DNA of 64,000 nt from Zingiber officinale. Its lineage: Eukaryota > Streptophyta > Magnoliopsida > Zingiberales > Zingiberaceae. The notes under the pieces are model-generated. The model saw nothing but the letters and a program-made list of their open reading frames with translations, had not been told where the DNA came from and made no database searches. A program made the position numbers and the translations under genes. This document shows, one piece after another, positions 1 to 11,076 of this stretch. The stretch lies in the NCBI RefSeq assembly GCF_018446385.1, contig NC_056003.1:22813198-22877197 (forward strand). Direction: 5' to 3'. Each line of letters opens with the position of its first letter. Within the stretch, counting starts at the first letter, position 1.

Positions 1-889
1 AACAGAACTAAAAACTAAATGCTAAAAGAAAATCTGGAACTGAAATGCTTAATGAAAATCTGCACTGAAATGCTAGATAAAAATCTGTACTGTAATACTT
101 AATGAAAATCTGCACTGCAATGTGTAATAAAATCTGCACTGCAATACTTAACAAAAATCTGCACACAATGCTTAACAAAAATCTGCACTGCAATATTTAA
201 CAAAAATCTGCACACAATGCTTACCAAAAATCTGCAATGCAATATTTAACAAAAAAAAAAAGGTCTAACAGCATGGTGAACACACCAGTTGTTCCTACTA
301 AAGAGTTCCACAGGAATCAACACTTCATGTCTAAATAAGCTACTAAAAATCTAACTGAACGCTCCCATAATTAAAGTTGTTCATCCCATTGCATAGCACA
401 AATCGAAACTAAAACTTGTCGGAGTTAGAAACATATGTAAAGCTTATTTCATTTGTTCAAACCTTATACTTTTATACTTCAAAATAATAATAAATTATCC
501 TCTTGGGCCCAGTCGTAGTACCAAAGCGCGCTCCCTAATAGAGGCTGGGGTGGCGAGCCACCAGTCCTACGAGAGTGAAGACCTTGGTCTTACCAGGGCC
601 GAGACCTCGGAATCGGTCACCTGGATTTGTTTAACGACAACCTCGGAAGTCGAGTACTAGCCTCTTAAAATAAAATACTTATTATCTGTTAATACTCTTA
701 ACACGAAATGCCTCGACATTTCTTCGAGCACTTGGCGTGCTGCTGATCCCAAATTCTGAAATTTGGGGAACCTATCAAGACCTCGGCCTCTCTTTATTAC
801 AGCTACTCATAACCCTCTAATGAGTTTAATAGAACACCTATTTTCCACATACGAACAGATCCTAGGGGTTTTTTTTTAATAGAGCGGCA
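1..889. repeat. Copy A of a duplicated noncoding segment (copy B at 15620-16557)
   Basis: This stretch aligns end to end with 15620-16557, with about a dozen scattered substitutions and roughly 49 bp fewer of an internal minisatellite. It has no credible gene. Positions 40-250 are a minisatellite whose units of about 22-25 bp share the word aaaatctgcac. The rest resembles LTR or leader sequence of a large Gypsy element. The match stops at 888-889, where the sequence switches straight into the RNase H region of a Copia element, with a 2 bp CA overlap. In copy B the same position continues into different sequence. Confidence 0.85.
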
Positions 890-3834
890 ATAAATTGTGA
901 TGATTTTGGGCAAACCAGGAATCACATCTAAGTCCATTAGAAAGTTCTTGAGCCATACTGCTTCTTTAGCTGCCTCAGAGGCTGCTACATACTCAGCTTC
1001 CATGGTTGAGTCCGAAACGCATTTCTGCTTAACACTCCTCCATAAAATGGCTCCACCTCCTAAAGTAAACACATAGCCTGATGTAGACTTACTGTTATCC
1101 CTATCTGATTGGAAATCTGAATCCGTGTAACCTACAGAGAGCAGATCGTCTGCTTGGTAAACTAGCATATAATCTCTAGTCCTTCTCAGGTACTTTAATA
1201 TATGCTTTACCGCAGTCCAATGTCCTTGTCCAAGATTACTCTGATATCTGCTGACCATGCCCAATGCAAAATAGATATCAGGTCTCGTACATAGCATTGC
1301 ATACATTAGGCTTCCTACAGCCGAAGCATAAGGAACTGCTTTCATGTCCTCTATCTCTTTCGACGTCTTTGGAGACATCTCTTTAGATAGAGCTACTCCA
1401 TGTCTAAAAGGTAAGAAACCTTTCTTGGAATCCTGCATACTAAAACGAGCAAGGATTGTATCTATATATGAAGCTTGGGACAGACACAACATTCTTTTCT
1501 TACGATCCCTTATAACTTTGATCCCTAGAATGTGTGCACAATCTCCTAAGTCCTTCATATCAAATTGTTTGGACAACCATACCCTTACGTCTGATAATAC
1601 CTTGACATTGTTGCCAATTAACAAAATATCATCTACGATAGTACAAGAAATACCACCACGTTTGTTATACTTCTTATATACACAAGACTCATCCGGACTT
1701 TGAATAAATCCATATGATTGGATTACTTCATTAAACCGGATGTTCCAAGACTTGAAGCTTGCTTCAGTCCATAAATGGACCGATTGAGCTTGCACACTAG
1801 ATGCTCTTTGCCTTTTTCAATGAACCCTTCTGGTTGCTTCATATGGATGTTCTCTTCAAGACTTCCATTAAGGAAAGCTGTCTTGACATCCATTTGCCAA
1901 ATCTCATAATCCATATGAGCAGCAATGGATAAGAGTATCCGGATAGACTTAAGCATGACTACCGGTGAAAAGGTTTCCTCATAATCGATTCCCTCTTTCT
2001 GAGTGTACCCTTTCGCAACAAGCCTAGCTTTGAAGGTTTCTACCTTCCCGTCTGTCCCTCTTTTCCTTTTGTAGATCCACTTGCATCCAACGGCTTTTAC
2101 ACCATCAGGTGGTTCTACAAGCTCCCAGACCTTATTAGAGTACATAGACTCTATTTCAGAATTCATTGCCTTTTGCCAAGATGCTGCATCTATATCTTGG
2201 AGTGCTTCGTCATATGTCCGGGGATCAGGTTCATGTTTACCCGGGATCAAGTCCGAAGACTCTCCCAAAAACATGAATCTCTCAGGCTGCCTCACAACCC
2301 TCCCACTACGACGAGGCACTGTCTGTGGTTGTGTATCATGTGTGACACGTGTTGCAGTCTCTTGTGGTACTTCATCTTGTACTGTTGGTACTGAAGTAGA
2401 CATGTCCTCTCTAAGTTCTTCTAAAACAATTTTACTACTGGGCTTGTGATCCATTATATAGTCTTCTTCTAAAAACTGGGCATTGGTGCTAACAATGACC
2501 TTCTGGTCTTTAGGACTATAAAATAAACCTCCTTTCGTTCCTTTGGGATATCCCACAAACACGCGAACTTCTGTACGAGATTCTAACTTATCAGCATCTG
2601 GTTTCAGCACATGTGCTGGACTACCCCAAATCTGAATATGTCTTAGACTGGGTTTTCGCCCATTCCACAATTCTATGGGAGTAGAAGAAACTGATTTAGA
2701 AGGTACTAAGTTCAGAACGTATACTGCTGTTTCCAGAGCATATCCCCAAAACGAATTTGGTAATTCTGAATAACTCATCATTGATCTAACCATCTCCATA
2801 AGAGTCCTATTCCTTCGTTCTGCTACACCATTCTGTTGGGGTGTTCCAGGTGCAGACAATTGGGATTGAATCCCAGCTTCTGATAAGTAATTCCTAAACT
2901 CTCCTAAGAGGTATTCGCCACCACGATCAGATCGTAGTGTCTTGATACTTTTACCTAATCGTTTTTCCACATCAGCCTTGTATTCTTTGAACTTATCAAA
3001 GCACTCGGACTTGCGGCGCATTAGGTAAATATATCCATATCTTGAATAATCATCTATAAAGGAGACAAAATATTCAAAACCTCCTCTTGCCTGGACAGAC
3101 ATAGGACCACACAAATCAGAGTGAACCAATTCTAACACTTCTTTGGCTCTATACCCCTTGGCCTTGAACGGCCTCTTGGTCATTTTTCCTTCTAAGCAAG
3201 ATTCACAAGTTGGAAAATTTTCCAACTCTAATGAACTCAAAAGTCCATCGGCTATAAGCCTCTGAATCCTACTTAAGTTAATATGACCAAGTCTTAGATG
3301 CCAAAGATTTGCTTGGTTCATTTCTGAAGGTTCTTTTCTCTTATTAGAATTAGAATATGAGTTATAAATTTCCATGTTTTGCTTTGTGGAAGAAATTGGA
3401 TTTAAAATATACAAATTGCCAACTAATGCACCAGAATAGATAATCACTTTATTTCTTTTAATAACTACATCGTTACTGAAAGAAACTGAATATCCATCTA
3501 AAAATAGTTTAGAAACTGAAATTAAATTCTTTCTAAAACTGGGTACATAAAGACAATTTCTTAAAACCAAATTTCTATTTCTACTAAAAGACAAGTAGAC
3601 ATCTCCCACTGTAACAGCTGCCACCTTAGTAGCATTGCCCATGTAGACGGTAATCTCCCGGGTTTCCTGGAACCCCTGCAAGGAATTGCAGACATGATCG
3701 GTGGCTCCCGTATCTACACACCAGGTAGATAACACCGCTAAACATGTTTCAACAACTAGAGCATGAGATATACCTTTGTTTTGGTTCCTACGAGAACGGT
3801 CCGCCAATGTCCTGCCCGCTTGCAGATGAAGCAT
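888..3834 (-). pseudogene. Copia pol remnant: protease, integrase, RT, partial RNase H
   Basis: Reading leftwards, the sequence shows a retroviral-type aspartic protease (WCVDTGATDH), a GAG-pre-integrase zinc region (HLRLGH...CESC), and an integrase core with both aspartates (HSDLCGP, RSDRGGEY) and the glutamate (NGVAERRN). Reverse transcriptase follows (QMDVKTAFLNG), and then RNase H (STMEAEYVA), which is cut off at 888. A frameshift near 1770 splits the RT into two reading frames. At the RT active site the sequence reads TIVDDILL instead of the usual YVDD, beside another small disruption. It is a decayed copy of the pol at 28745-32695. Confidence 0.9.
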
Positions 3835-4560
3835 TTGCCCTTGACTTCTTCACTCCTTAAATCAAGTACTCTGAGATTTATTCACCTTCTTTGCTGGAGC
3901 CAACTTGTTTCTTCTTCATCTTTCCTTCGGTTTAGAAGTAGAACCATTTTCAAAGAAAGTGAATTTGAGAATTGTGACGAAATAATCCTTCGGCTGCCTC
4001 TGTCAGTAGTTTCCCTAATGAATAAATCCTTTTATTCATATTATAGTTCAGCGGAACTGCTCAAAACTTCTAGGTAGCGTTTGGAGGATCATATCGATCC
4101 GGGTTTCCCATCAATTTCTCCTCCAAGGATCTCTATCTCGTTCGGATAAGTCATCATCTTTAGGATATGATCCTTCACAGGATACCCTCTTGCATGGTGG
4201 CTGTCATTATCTTTCTCATAGCTTCTTGTCTAGAAGCCCTATCCCGATGACCAAAGAGTTCCTTGAGATTGTTCATAATATCATAAGTCGTTGGTAAATC
4301 TTTATGCCGATGTTGCAATACATTTGACATTGAAGCCAAAATGTAACACCGCGCCATCTCATCCGCTTTACCCATCTCTTATGATATTCAATCTCCTCTT
4401 GGGTAGATTCACCAGTGGGTGCATCAGGACAAGGTTCAGTCAGTACAAATTTATAGCTTTCAGCAATCAGAACAATGTCCAGGTTCCTTTTCCAATCTAT
4501 GTAATTAGGTCCAGTAAGTCTATTTTGTTGAAGTATGATGGACAGTGGGTTGAAAGTCAT
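3835..4560 (-). pseudogene. Copia gag remnant with several frameshifts
   Basis: The gag begins at the ATG at 4560 (MTFNPLSIILQQNRLTGPNY) as in the intact relative at 28745. A one-base deletion near 4370 throws it out of frame. It resumes as a second fragment over 4175-4375 (ADEMARCYIL) and breaks again. The nucleocapsid zinc knuckle near 3830 is also damaged: the first cysteine pair and the histidine remain, but the final cysteine is lost. Gag would form the particle that packages element RNA; this copy cannot. Confidence 0.85.
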
Positions 4561-5318
4561 CCTAAGAATCACAAATAACTTTTGGTCGAACTCTAAATTT
4601 AGAATAATATTGATTCCTCAAACAATACTATTTTAAATTAACCAACACCTCATAACACCGTGAATTTTGTATGCCACGTTAGTGTGGACGTATACAAATT
4701 CAACATTTGTAAAGGAGGGTTTAACCCATTAATTTTATTATCTTGTCAACCTAACTTTTGACAAATAAAATTAATAGTTGGTATCATTTGGTCACATAAA
4801 TAATAGCAGTCGCTGGGGAGGATACTATTAGATGTGTCTAAGTGTATACCATTACTTGACACTAAGTCCATTAATAAGATTATGCCCCTTCCGTTGGGGA
4901 AGATCACACGCTCTTAATTAACTTCCTATAGTCATCCATAAATGGAAGTCTGTTCTAGTGATCCGCAAACAAGCTCATCCGTTATGGAGGAAGGCACTCA
5001 GAGCCAACGCGCAAGCTTGTTTGCATCACTTACAAACCAGTAATGGAGACCATGAGATTTATTTAAAAATCCCTCTCCCACTTAGTTATTTATAAATGAG
5101 GAATTTTAACTATGCTAGCCTACTAAACATGTAAACTAACATGCACACACAGCATAATATAAAAGCAATAAATAGAAAATTTAATTTTCAACTATTATGG
5201 CTTTTATCTCTAATTATCCTCCGTGTGTTGTTATCCGAAGTTGCTGCCATATTTGGCCACCGCCACCGGGTCTAGCTGTCGCATCCATCTTGCTCCTAGT
5301 TCCGCTGCGCCTCTGGTC
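4561..5318 (-). other. Copia leader (5'UTR) portion, left of the nested insertion
   Basis: This noncoding stretch matches 27995-28744 of the complete element in inverted orientation. It holds the untranslated region between the primer-binding site and gag. The rest of the leader lies on the other side of the nested insertion (12512-12842). I see no gene in it. Confidence 0.8.
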
Positions 5319-5835
5319 CTTAGTGTTAGGACCAAAAGTAGCTAGAGGGGGGGGGGGTGAATAGCTCGTCGCGTTCGCTCGGTGCGCTTCGTTGCTTGGC
5401 GTTGCTTGTTTCTTCTTGGATGTGCAGCGGAAAATACAGAAACAAACACAAAACGCTAACACTAGGATTTTACTTGGTATCCACCTCACAAGAGGTGACT
5501 AATCCAAGGATCCACACCAACGCACACACCCTCCACTATGAATAACACTCCTTTATGGTAACTACCAAAGGCGGAGAAGCCCTACAACACTCTCAATACA
5601 AGAAGAAGAAAGGGAAATACAAGTTAAGCAAAAGCTTACAAGATGTGCAGTAAAAACCCTAACCCTAACTTCTTCCTCTTGCAATAGATCCGCCTCTTGA
5701 CTTGGAAAGCCTCCAAGAACCTTCAAGAATCGCGTGGTGTAGAGAGCTGTGGAGGAGCCGGAATGAATCGAGAAGAGCTTGTGAAGAATTACCGAAGACC
5801 ACGCTCGCTGTGGCTTTAAACCCGACGCAACGGTT

Positions 5836-6090
5836 GGATCCCGATCGATTCGAATGTTCCGAATCGATCGGGAGGCTGGATCGATCCACGGATCGATCCA
5901 AAGCGCCTCTGCGAACGGCCGATCGATCCACGGATCGATCCAGCGCTTATCGCGAAGCATCGTCCCGATCGATCGGCCGATCGATCGGGACCTCGGATCG
6001 ATCCACGGATCGATCCAAGCTTTCCAAGGAAAGAATGGATCGATCCACCGATCGATCCACATCTGGATCTATCCACGGATCGATCCAACT
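5836..6090. repeat. Dense array of GATCGATC palindromes in the LTR
   Basis: About 255 bp are filled with variants of the palindrome GGATCGATCC, often paired as GGATCGATCCACGGATCGAT. The same array lies at the same place in the other LTR (11578-11830). A smaller cluster sits in the internal region (7684-7866). Each site is self-complementary in DNA and in RNA. The reading frames across it are rich in repeated Ser/Asp/Arg simply because of this base pattern and are not genes. Confidence 0.85.
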
Positions 6091-6414
6091 TGGTTTTGCC
6101 CAAAACCAAGTCCCAAACCCCCCTAACCAACATCCGGTCAACCTTGACCTGTTGGTACATCATGCCTCGCATCCGGTCACCCTTGACCTGCTAGGACTCC
6201 CTCACCAAGTGTCCGGTCACTCCCTTTGACCCACTTGGACTTTTCTTCATCTTGCCAAGTATCCGGTCACTACCTTGACCTACTTGGACTTTCACCAAAT
6301 GTCTGGTCAACCTTGACCCATCTGGATCTCTCCGTGCCAAGTATCCAGTCAATCCTTTGACCTACTTGGACTTTCACCAGATGTCCGATCATCCTTGATC
6401 CATCTGGATTTCCT

Positions 6415-6672
6415 TCCTTGCCTGGCTTCACTCACCAGGACGTTCACCTAGCTTCACTCACTAGGGTTTTCCATCTGCCTAGCTTCACTCACTAGGACTT
6501 TCACCTGGCTTCACTCACCAGGACTTTCTTTCTGCCTAGCTTCACTCACTAGGACTTCCTTCTGCCTAGCTTCACTCACTAGGACTTTCACCTGGCTTCA
6601 CTCACCAGGATTTCCACCTAGCTTCACTCACTAGGACTTTCTTTCTGCCTAGCTTCACTCACTAGGACTTCC
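6415..6672. repeat. Minisatellite of CCTAG/CTAGG hairpin units
   Basis: Units of about 25-30 bp repeat the core CCTAGCTTCACTCACTAGG or its variant CCTGGCTTCACTCACCAGG. Each core can fold with a five-base stem, and the variant keeps pairing through a compensatory T:A to G:C type change. The matching array in the other LTR (12172-12372) has fewer units. Confidence 0.85.
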
Positions 6673-6807
6673 TAGTCAAGTATCCGGTCAACCTTGACCT
6701 ACTTGACTCTTCTTCGATCAATATCTTATTGTCAAACATCTAAACCCAAACCAAGACTCAGCTTGGTTAACCAGGTCAACCTTGACCTGAGGGATTTTGC
6801 ACCAACA

Positions 6808-7215
6808 ATCTCCCCCTTTTTGATGTTTGACAATACCACAATAACACTTACAATCCCACATGTAAGTTCGGCTAATCCTATAGCCTCCTTCTTCATGCCA
6901 CTAGGTAATGAACCCATAAATTAAGCTTTCCATTCTCCCCCTAAGAGGGCAAACTCCCTCTAGGTAATGAAAACCTAACTTACTTCCTTTCATTCTCCCC
7001 CTATTGGCACACATCAACCCCCTACAAAAAACATCAACCCGTCTTTGGACACACATCAACCTATGCTCCAATTTTGGGCACACTTCAACAACTCCATTTG
7101 TTGAAGACTCTCCCCCTGAAGAGTTGCTCATCGTGATCACAATTTTACTCATTGTGATCAACTCAATATTGAAGGTCCCATACCCTTCATTATCCTTAAC
7201 TTCTCCCTCAATGTT
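6808..7215 (-). promoter_or_regulatory. Cluster of polypurine tracts next to the 3' LTR
   Basis: On the minus strand, purine tracts of the form AGGGGGAGA occur directly beside the LTR (6808-6820) and again near 6934, 6993 and 7112, with a weaker one near 7201. The first would prime plus-strand DNA synthesis. Several such tracts in a row are a known hallmark of Sireviruses and are also seen in the second gag-only element (20480-20700). Confidence 0.75.
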
Positions 7216-9177
7216 GACAAATACCCAACCTTGAGCATTTTCAACCACTTGAGTTGCCACTTGAAATGATGAGGATATCCACTCCCCATTTATCCCCATT
7301 TCAAGTTTAAATGCTCAACCTTGAGCAAGTTCACAACAAAAGGTTAACCACCTTCCAAGGTTCATGAAAAATAATTTTCATGTCTTTAAAGAGTCCCTCT
7401 CCCTAAAGACATGGTGGTAACTTCTGTCATTGCACCAACAATGACTTGGAATCCCTAAACCTTTAGGAAACCCAGATTTAGAAGTTTTGAGGTTCAACTG
7501 TTCAAAATTTGAAACAAACCTCAACCTAAACTTCAATGAAGTCTTCCTTTACCATTCCATCCTTGTTTTCAACACGAAAACACCCTTTTTATGTATACAA
7601 ATGTATTTTAAGGGTTTGGAATGGTTACCTAGACTAAAATAGGTTCAAAGTGCTGAAATCAGGCTTTCTCAGCCAAAATCAGCAACTTGGATCGATTGGA
7701 GTTGGGTTCCAATCGATTGAACCTCTCTGAATCGATCCACTGATCGATTCAGACACCCTGGATCGATCGGCTGATCGATCCAGCGAGCTTCTGCTCGGGG
7801 GAAATGCCTTCTGAATCGATCCATGGATCGATTCAGGCACTCCAATCGATCCATGGATCGATCGGAGCTCTGATAGTTGCTGAAATTCCATTTCAGTCAA
7901 CTTCAGAAACCCCTAGAAAATTCTACAAAAATCCAAAAATTATGAAGTTTCGTGTAGACATTGTTTAGGGCATATACTATCAAGGAAAAATAGTTTTCTA
8001 TGAAAATACATCATATTTTCAAAGATTGACACAAACTTGAAAACTTCCAAAAACTTTAGTGTTTTCTTCAAGTTTGTGTCTAACTATTCAATGGTGATTA
8101 CTATCAAAAGATAGCCTTCACCAAGGTTTTCCAAAATCATTTTGAAAACATTTTCAAAACCAATATCCCACCATATTCCTTGGGCTTAATGCACATGACT
8201 TGTACATTAGCTTTCCCAATGATGGGAAAACACATAACTATGTGTTTTGATGAACTTAAAACTCAAAAGAATGCACTAAATCAACATCTTGAGTTTTGTT
8301 CATCATCCTAACATCTCACTTGTATCTAATGTGCACTAAAACACATACAAGTCATCTTATAGGTCTTGTGAGATGTAGATTTTGGTTTTGCCCTAATCTA
8401 GGGATCATGCATATCTATCTAGGCATTTTAGATATATATTAGACATCCACCAAGGATGTCACTTGTTAATAAGTGTTGTTAAATGCCATTTGTCCTTAAT
8501 TACAAGGAATTAAACTTAATGCATGATAATGTTATGGCATATATCAAAATAAGATAACTTTCAAAAGAAAGATATCCTATAGCTACATGATGTATGAATG
8601 TCATGACATGGTATTTTTGTCTTTTTCATAATAAGTCATGAATGCAAAAATAGACATGATGTCATGGCATATGATGGGCAAACAATCATGGCAAGATTTA
8701 GCATAAATAAAATATACCTAGATTAACTATCTAAGTATCCTTAAACCATTAGCTAAACTTACAACTTAAACCTAGATTGCCCTAAAGTGCTTCAAGAAAA
8801 TGCCAAAACCTAAATTGGCATTTCTAATTCCCTTGATTAATTTATGCCAATTGAAATTAAGCATATTCCTCAATTGTTGGCATATTTCATTTTTCCACAA
8901 GAGTAGCACTTTAAAGTTAAGGCCCGGATTGCCTTAAATTTCCTAAGAACATACCAAAATCCCAACTTGGTAGCTCTTATGAATTTCCCAATATGTGCCT
9001 TTTAAGATTAAAATCAAATTTTCACCACTAGGCACATTTTACTCTTTCAAGGAGTAAATAATAGTTCCATTTCATTTTCAAAGGTTAACAAAAACCTTGA
9101 AAATGCTCCTTGAGTGTCAATTTCCTCAAAGTTGGGTTAACTACCCTTCTAATTGGAGTTGACACTCTCTAACCCAT
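7216..9177 (-). other. Internal region lacking pol
   Basis: This is the place where integrase, RT and RNase H would be in a complete Copia-type element. No reading frame or motif of these enzymes is visible on either strand. The sequence is AT-rich, with a GATCGAT palindrome cluster at 7684-7866 and otherwise nothing I recognise. Confidence 0.7.
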
Positions 9178-11009
9178 TTATGGGGTAGAGAAGATGCTCC
9201 TAGGAACCCAAACCCTATTGGTGCTCCTTGCATGCTCTAGGTACTCACTAGGGATAACTTCCCTAGATACCTTCCTAGTGACCTTGTTGGGCTTCTTAGA
9301 AGCCTTGGTCACATTTTCTAGGTCAACCCTAGGGATAGCCTCCCTTGTGACCTTGTTAGTGACTTTCTTAGACTTCTTAGAAGTCTTAGTCACTTTGGTT
9401 GCAAAGATACTCTTAGGGATGACTTCCCTAGTATTCTTGACTTGACCACCAAACCTAGGGTTTGTTCCATAACTATATGGAACCCTATGATAACTAGGCA
9501 CATCCTTCTTAGCCTTTGGTTTGTATCCCAAACCTCTATGGCTATTTGATGGCTTTGACTTTCCTAGCCCTAGGTTTTGCTCATTTTGCCCTTTTAGGAT
9601 ATTTTCCATTCTTTTTAGGGTCTTTTCCATTTTATCAAGTCTTGATCTCAAGACTTGATTTTCTATCATTAAATCCTTAGAATTTGGTTTTTCATTAAGT
9701 CCATGAGCATTTTGGTTTCTAGGTTTGTATCTAAAATCCTTAGAGTTATTGCCTAGACTTTTACCTACATTCCTAACCCTAGGAGTGATAGTCTTAGCAT
9801 GTAGGGCCACATGCTTTTCCTTAAAGCCCTCATGCTTTCTATTCTTATGGTAAATTGCATTAAAATGATAAAAGTTAGACCTATCATGCTTTTTACCATA
9901 ATGTAAAGGAGTAGGCTCAATAAATGTTACCTTCTTCTTTACCTTGGAGGCTCCCCTTGACTAGTGCCTCCTTGAGCCTTGACCTTCTTCTTCCCCTTGG
10001 GGCATTGACTACGATAATGCCCCTTTTGATTGCAAGAGAAGCATATAATATGCTCCTTGCTCTTCTTTGTGTTGGGGATGGTCTCCTTGGGCTTCACCTT
10101 GCCCTTTTGTGCCACTTGGCCCTTCTTCTTGGCCAATTTAGGACACTTGCTCTTGTAGTGCACATGTTCCCTACATTCAAAGCATATAATATGATTTTTA
10201 TTATTAATTGAAATATTTATACCTTTGCTTGTAGGAGTGACATCTTTTCCTTTGGATCCGGAGGTGGAAGCTTCCTCTTGATCGGACCTTGATTCTCCTC
10301 CATTTGATTTTTCTTGACTTGTGGAGGTAGAAGCTTCTTCCTCCTCTTCTTCTCTTGACCCGGATGTAGAAGCTTCTCCTTCTTCTTGATCCGGTGTCAC
10401 CAAGATTGCTCCCCTCAATCCTAGAGGTGGAGGCTTCATCATCTTGAATATGAAACAAGGAGTATGCTCCCTCCTTGTTCCCTTCAATGCATTCCCTTGA
10501 GGATGAAGCTTCTTCTTGGACTTCTTCTTCGGAGGTTGAGCATCTCTCAACCTCGGAGTCCTCCTCTTGGTCTTGCTCCAAAGAGTCACCCTCTCTGGAT
10601 TCTTCTTGCTCTTGTACAGTGGAGGGGATCTCTTCATGAAGCTTGGCCAATTTGCTCCATAAGTCCTTTGCATCTTCAAATTCCCCAATTTTGCAAAGGA
10701 TGGTGCTTGGCAATAAATTGACCAAAAGCTTGGTCACTTTGTCATTGGCCTCGCACCTTTGGATTTTCTCCGAGCTCCATTTGCTTTTCTTGAGAAGCTT
10801 GTTGGAGCTTCGAAGCCTTCCATTAGAGCAAACCATTGCTCTATCTCCATCATAAGAAAGGTTTCGATTCTTGATTTCCAAGAATCGAAGCTTGTGGATG
10901 TGTATGGTGGAGCCACCCTTGTGTCAAATCCAAGTCCATCTTGGAATTGCATCTTGAAGTTGAGCTTGATAAAATCTTGAACTTGAAGAATTTGCTCCAA
11001 CTTCTTCAC
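9178..11009 (-). pseudogene. Sirevirus-like gag with two zinc knuckles, frame-broken
   Basis: Four overlapping minus-strand frames together give a gag-like protein. The N-terminal part (11009 to about 10735) has the FDSWKSRIETF and WFALMEGFEAP segments. A middle part has the NDKVTKLLVNLLPSTI segment (capsid-like). An acidic Ser/Glu-rich linker follows, then two CCHC knuckles (CFECREHVHYKSKC and CFSCNQKGHYRSQC, near 10000-10190). A coiled-coil and basic tail follow (LRSRLDKMEKTLKRMENIL, 9178-9810), ending in VWVPRSIF. The last motif resembles the gag end of Sireviruses, where pol would begin, but pol is absent. Several frameshifts separate the pieces. Confidence 0.82.
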
Positions 11010-11076
11010 CCTCTAGCTTTTCTTGATATGCTTGACCCTTCCGGCGATGATTCCGGTGAAGAGCAGCCTCGCTCTG

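Larger units (their letters stand above)
5324..6807 (-). repeat. 3' LTR of the gag-only element
   Basis: This 1484 bp repeat matches 11077-12506. It contains a long G run (5346-5357), a block of GATCGATC-type palindromes (about 5836-6090), spaced TCCGGTCA...TTGACC motifs (6130-6420), and a minisatellite of small hairpins (6415-6672). The minus-strand polypurine tract begins at 6808. It has more hairpin units than the partner LTR, so the array has changed in size since insertion. Confidence 0.88.

Noticed and set aside
8-193. Leu/Ile/Phe-rich frame at 8-193 and 15627-15812
   Set aside because: It is the translation of a minisatellite with units of about 22-25 bp.
5562-6172. Frames with repeated Asp-Arg-Ser and Trp-Ile-Asp-Pro
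   Set aside because: They appear on both strands of a GATCGATC palindrome array inside an LTR. The pattern follows from the DNA repeat.
6415-6672. Possible CRISPR-like array of regular short repeats
   Set aside because: Spacers are not unique, the units are minisatellite copies inside a plant LTR, and there are no cas genes.
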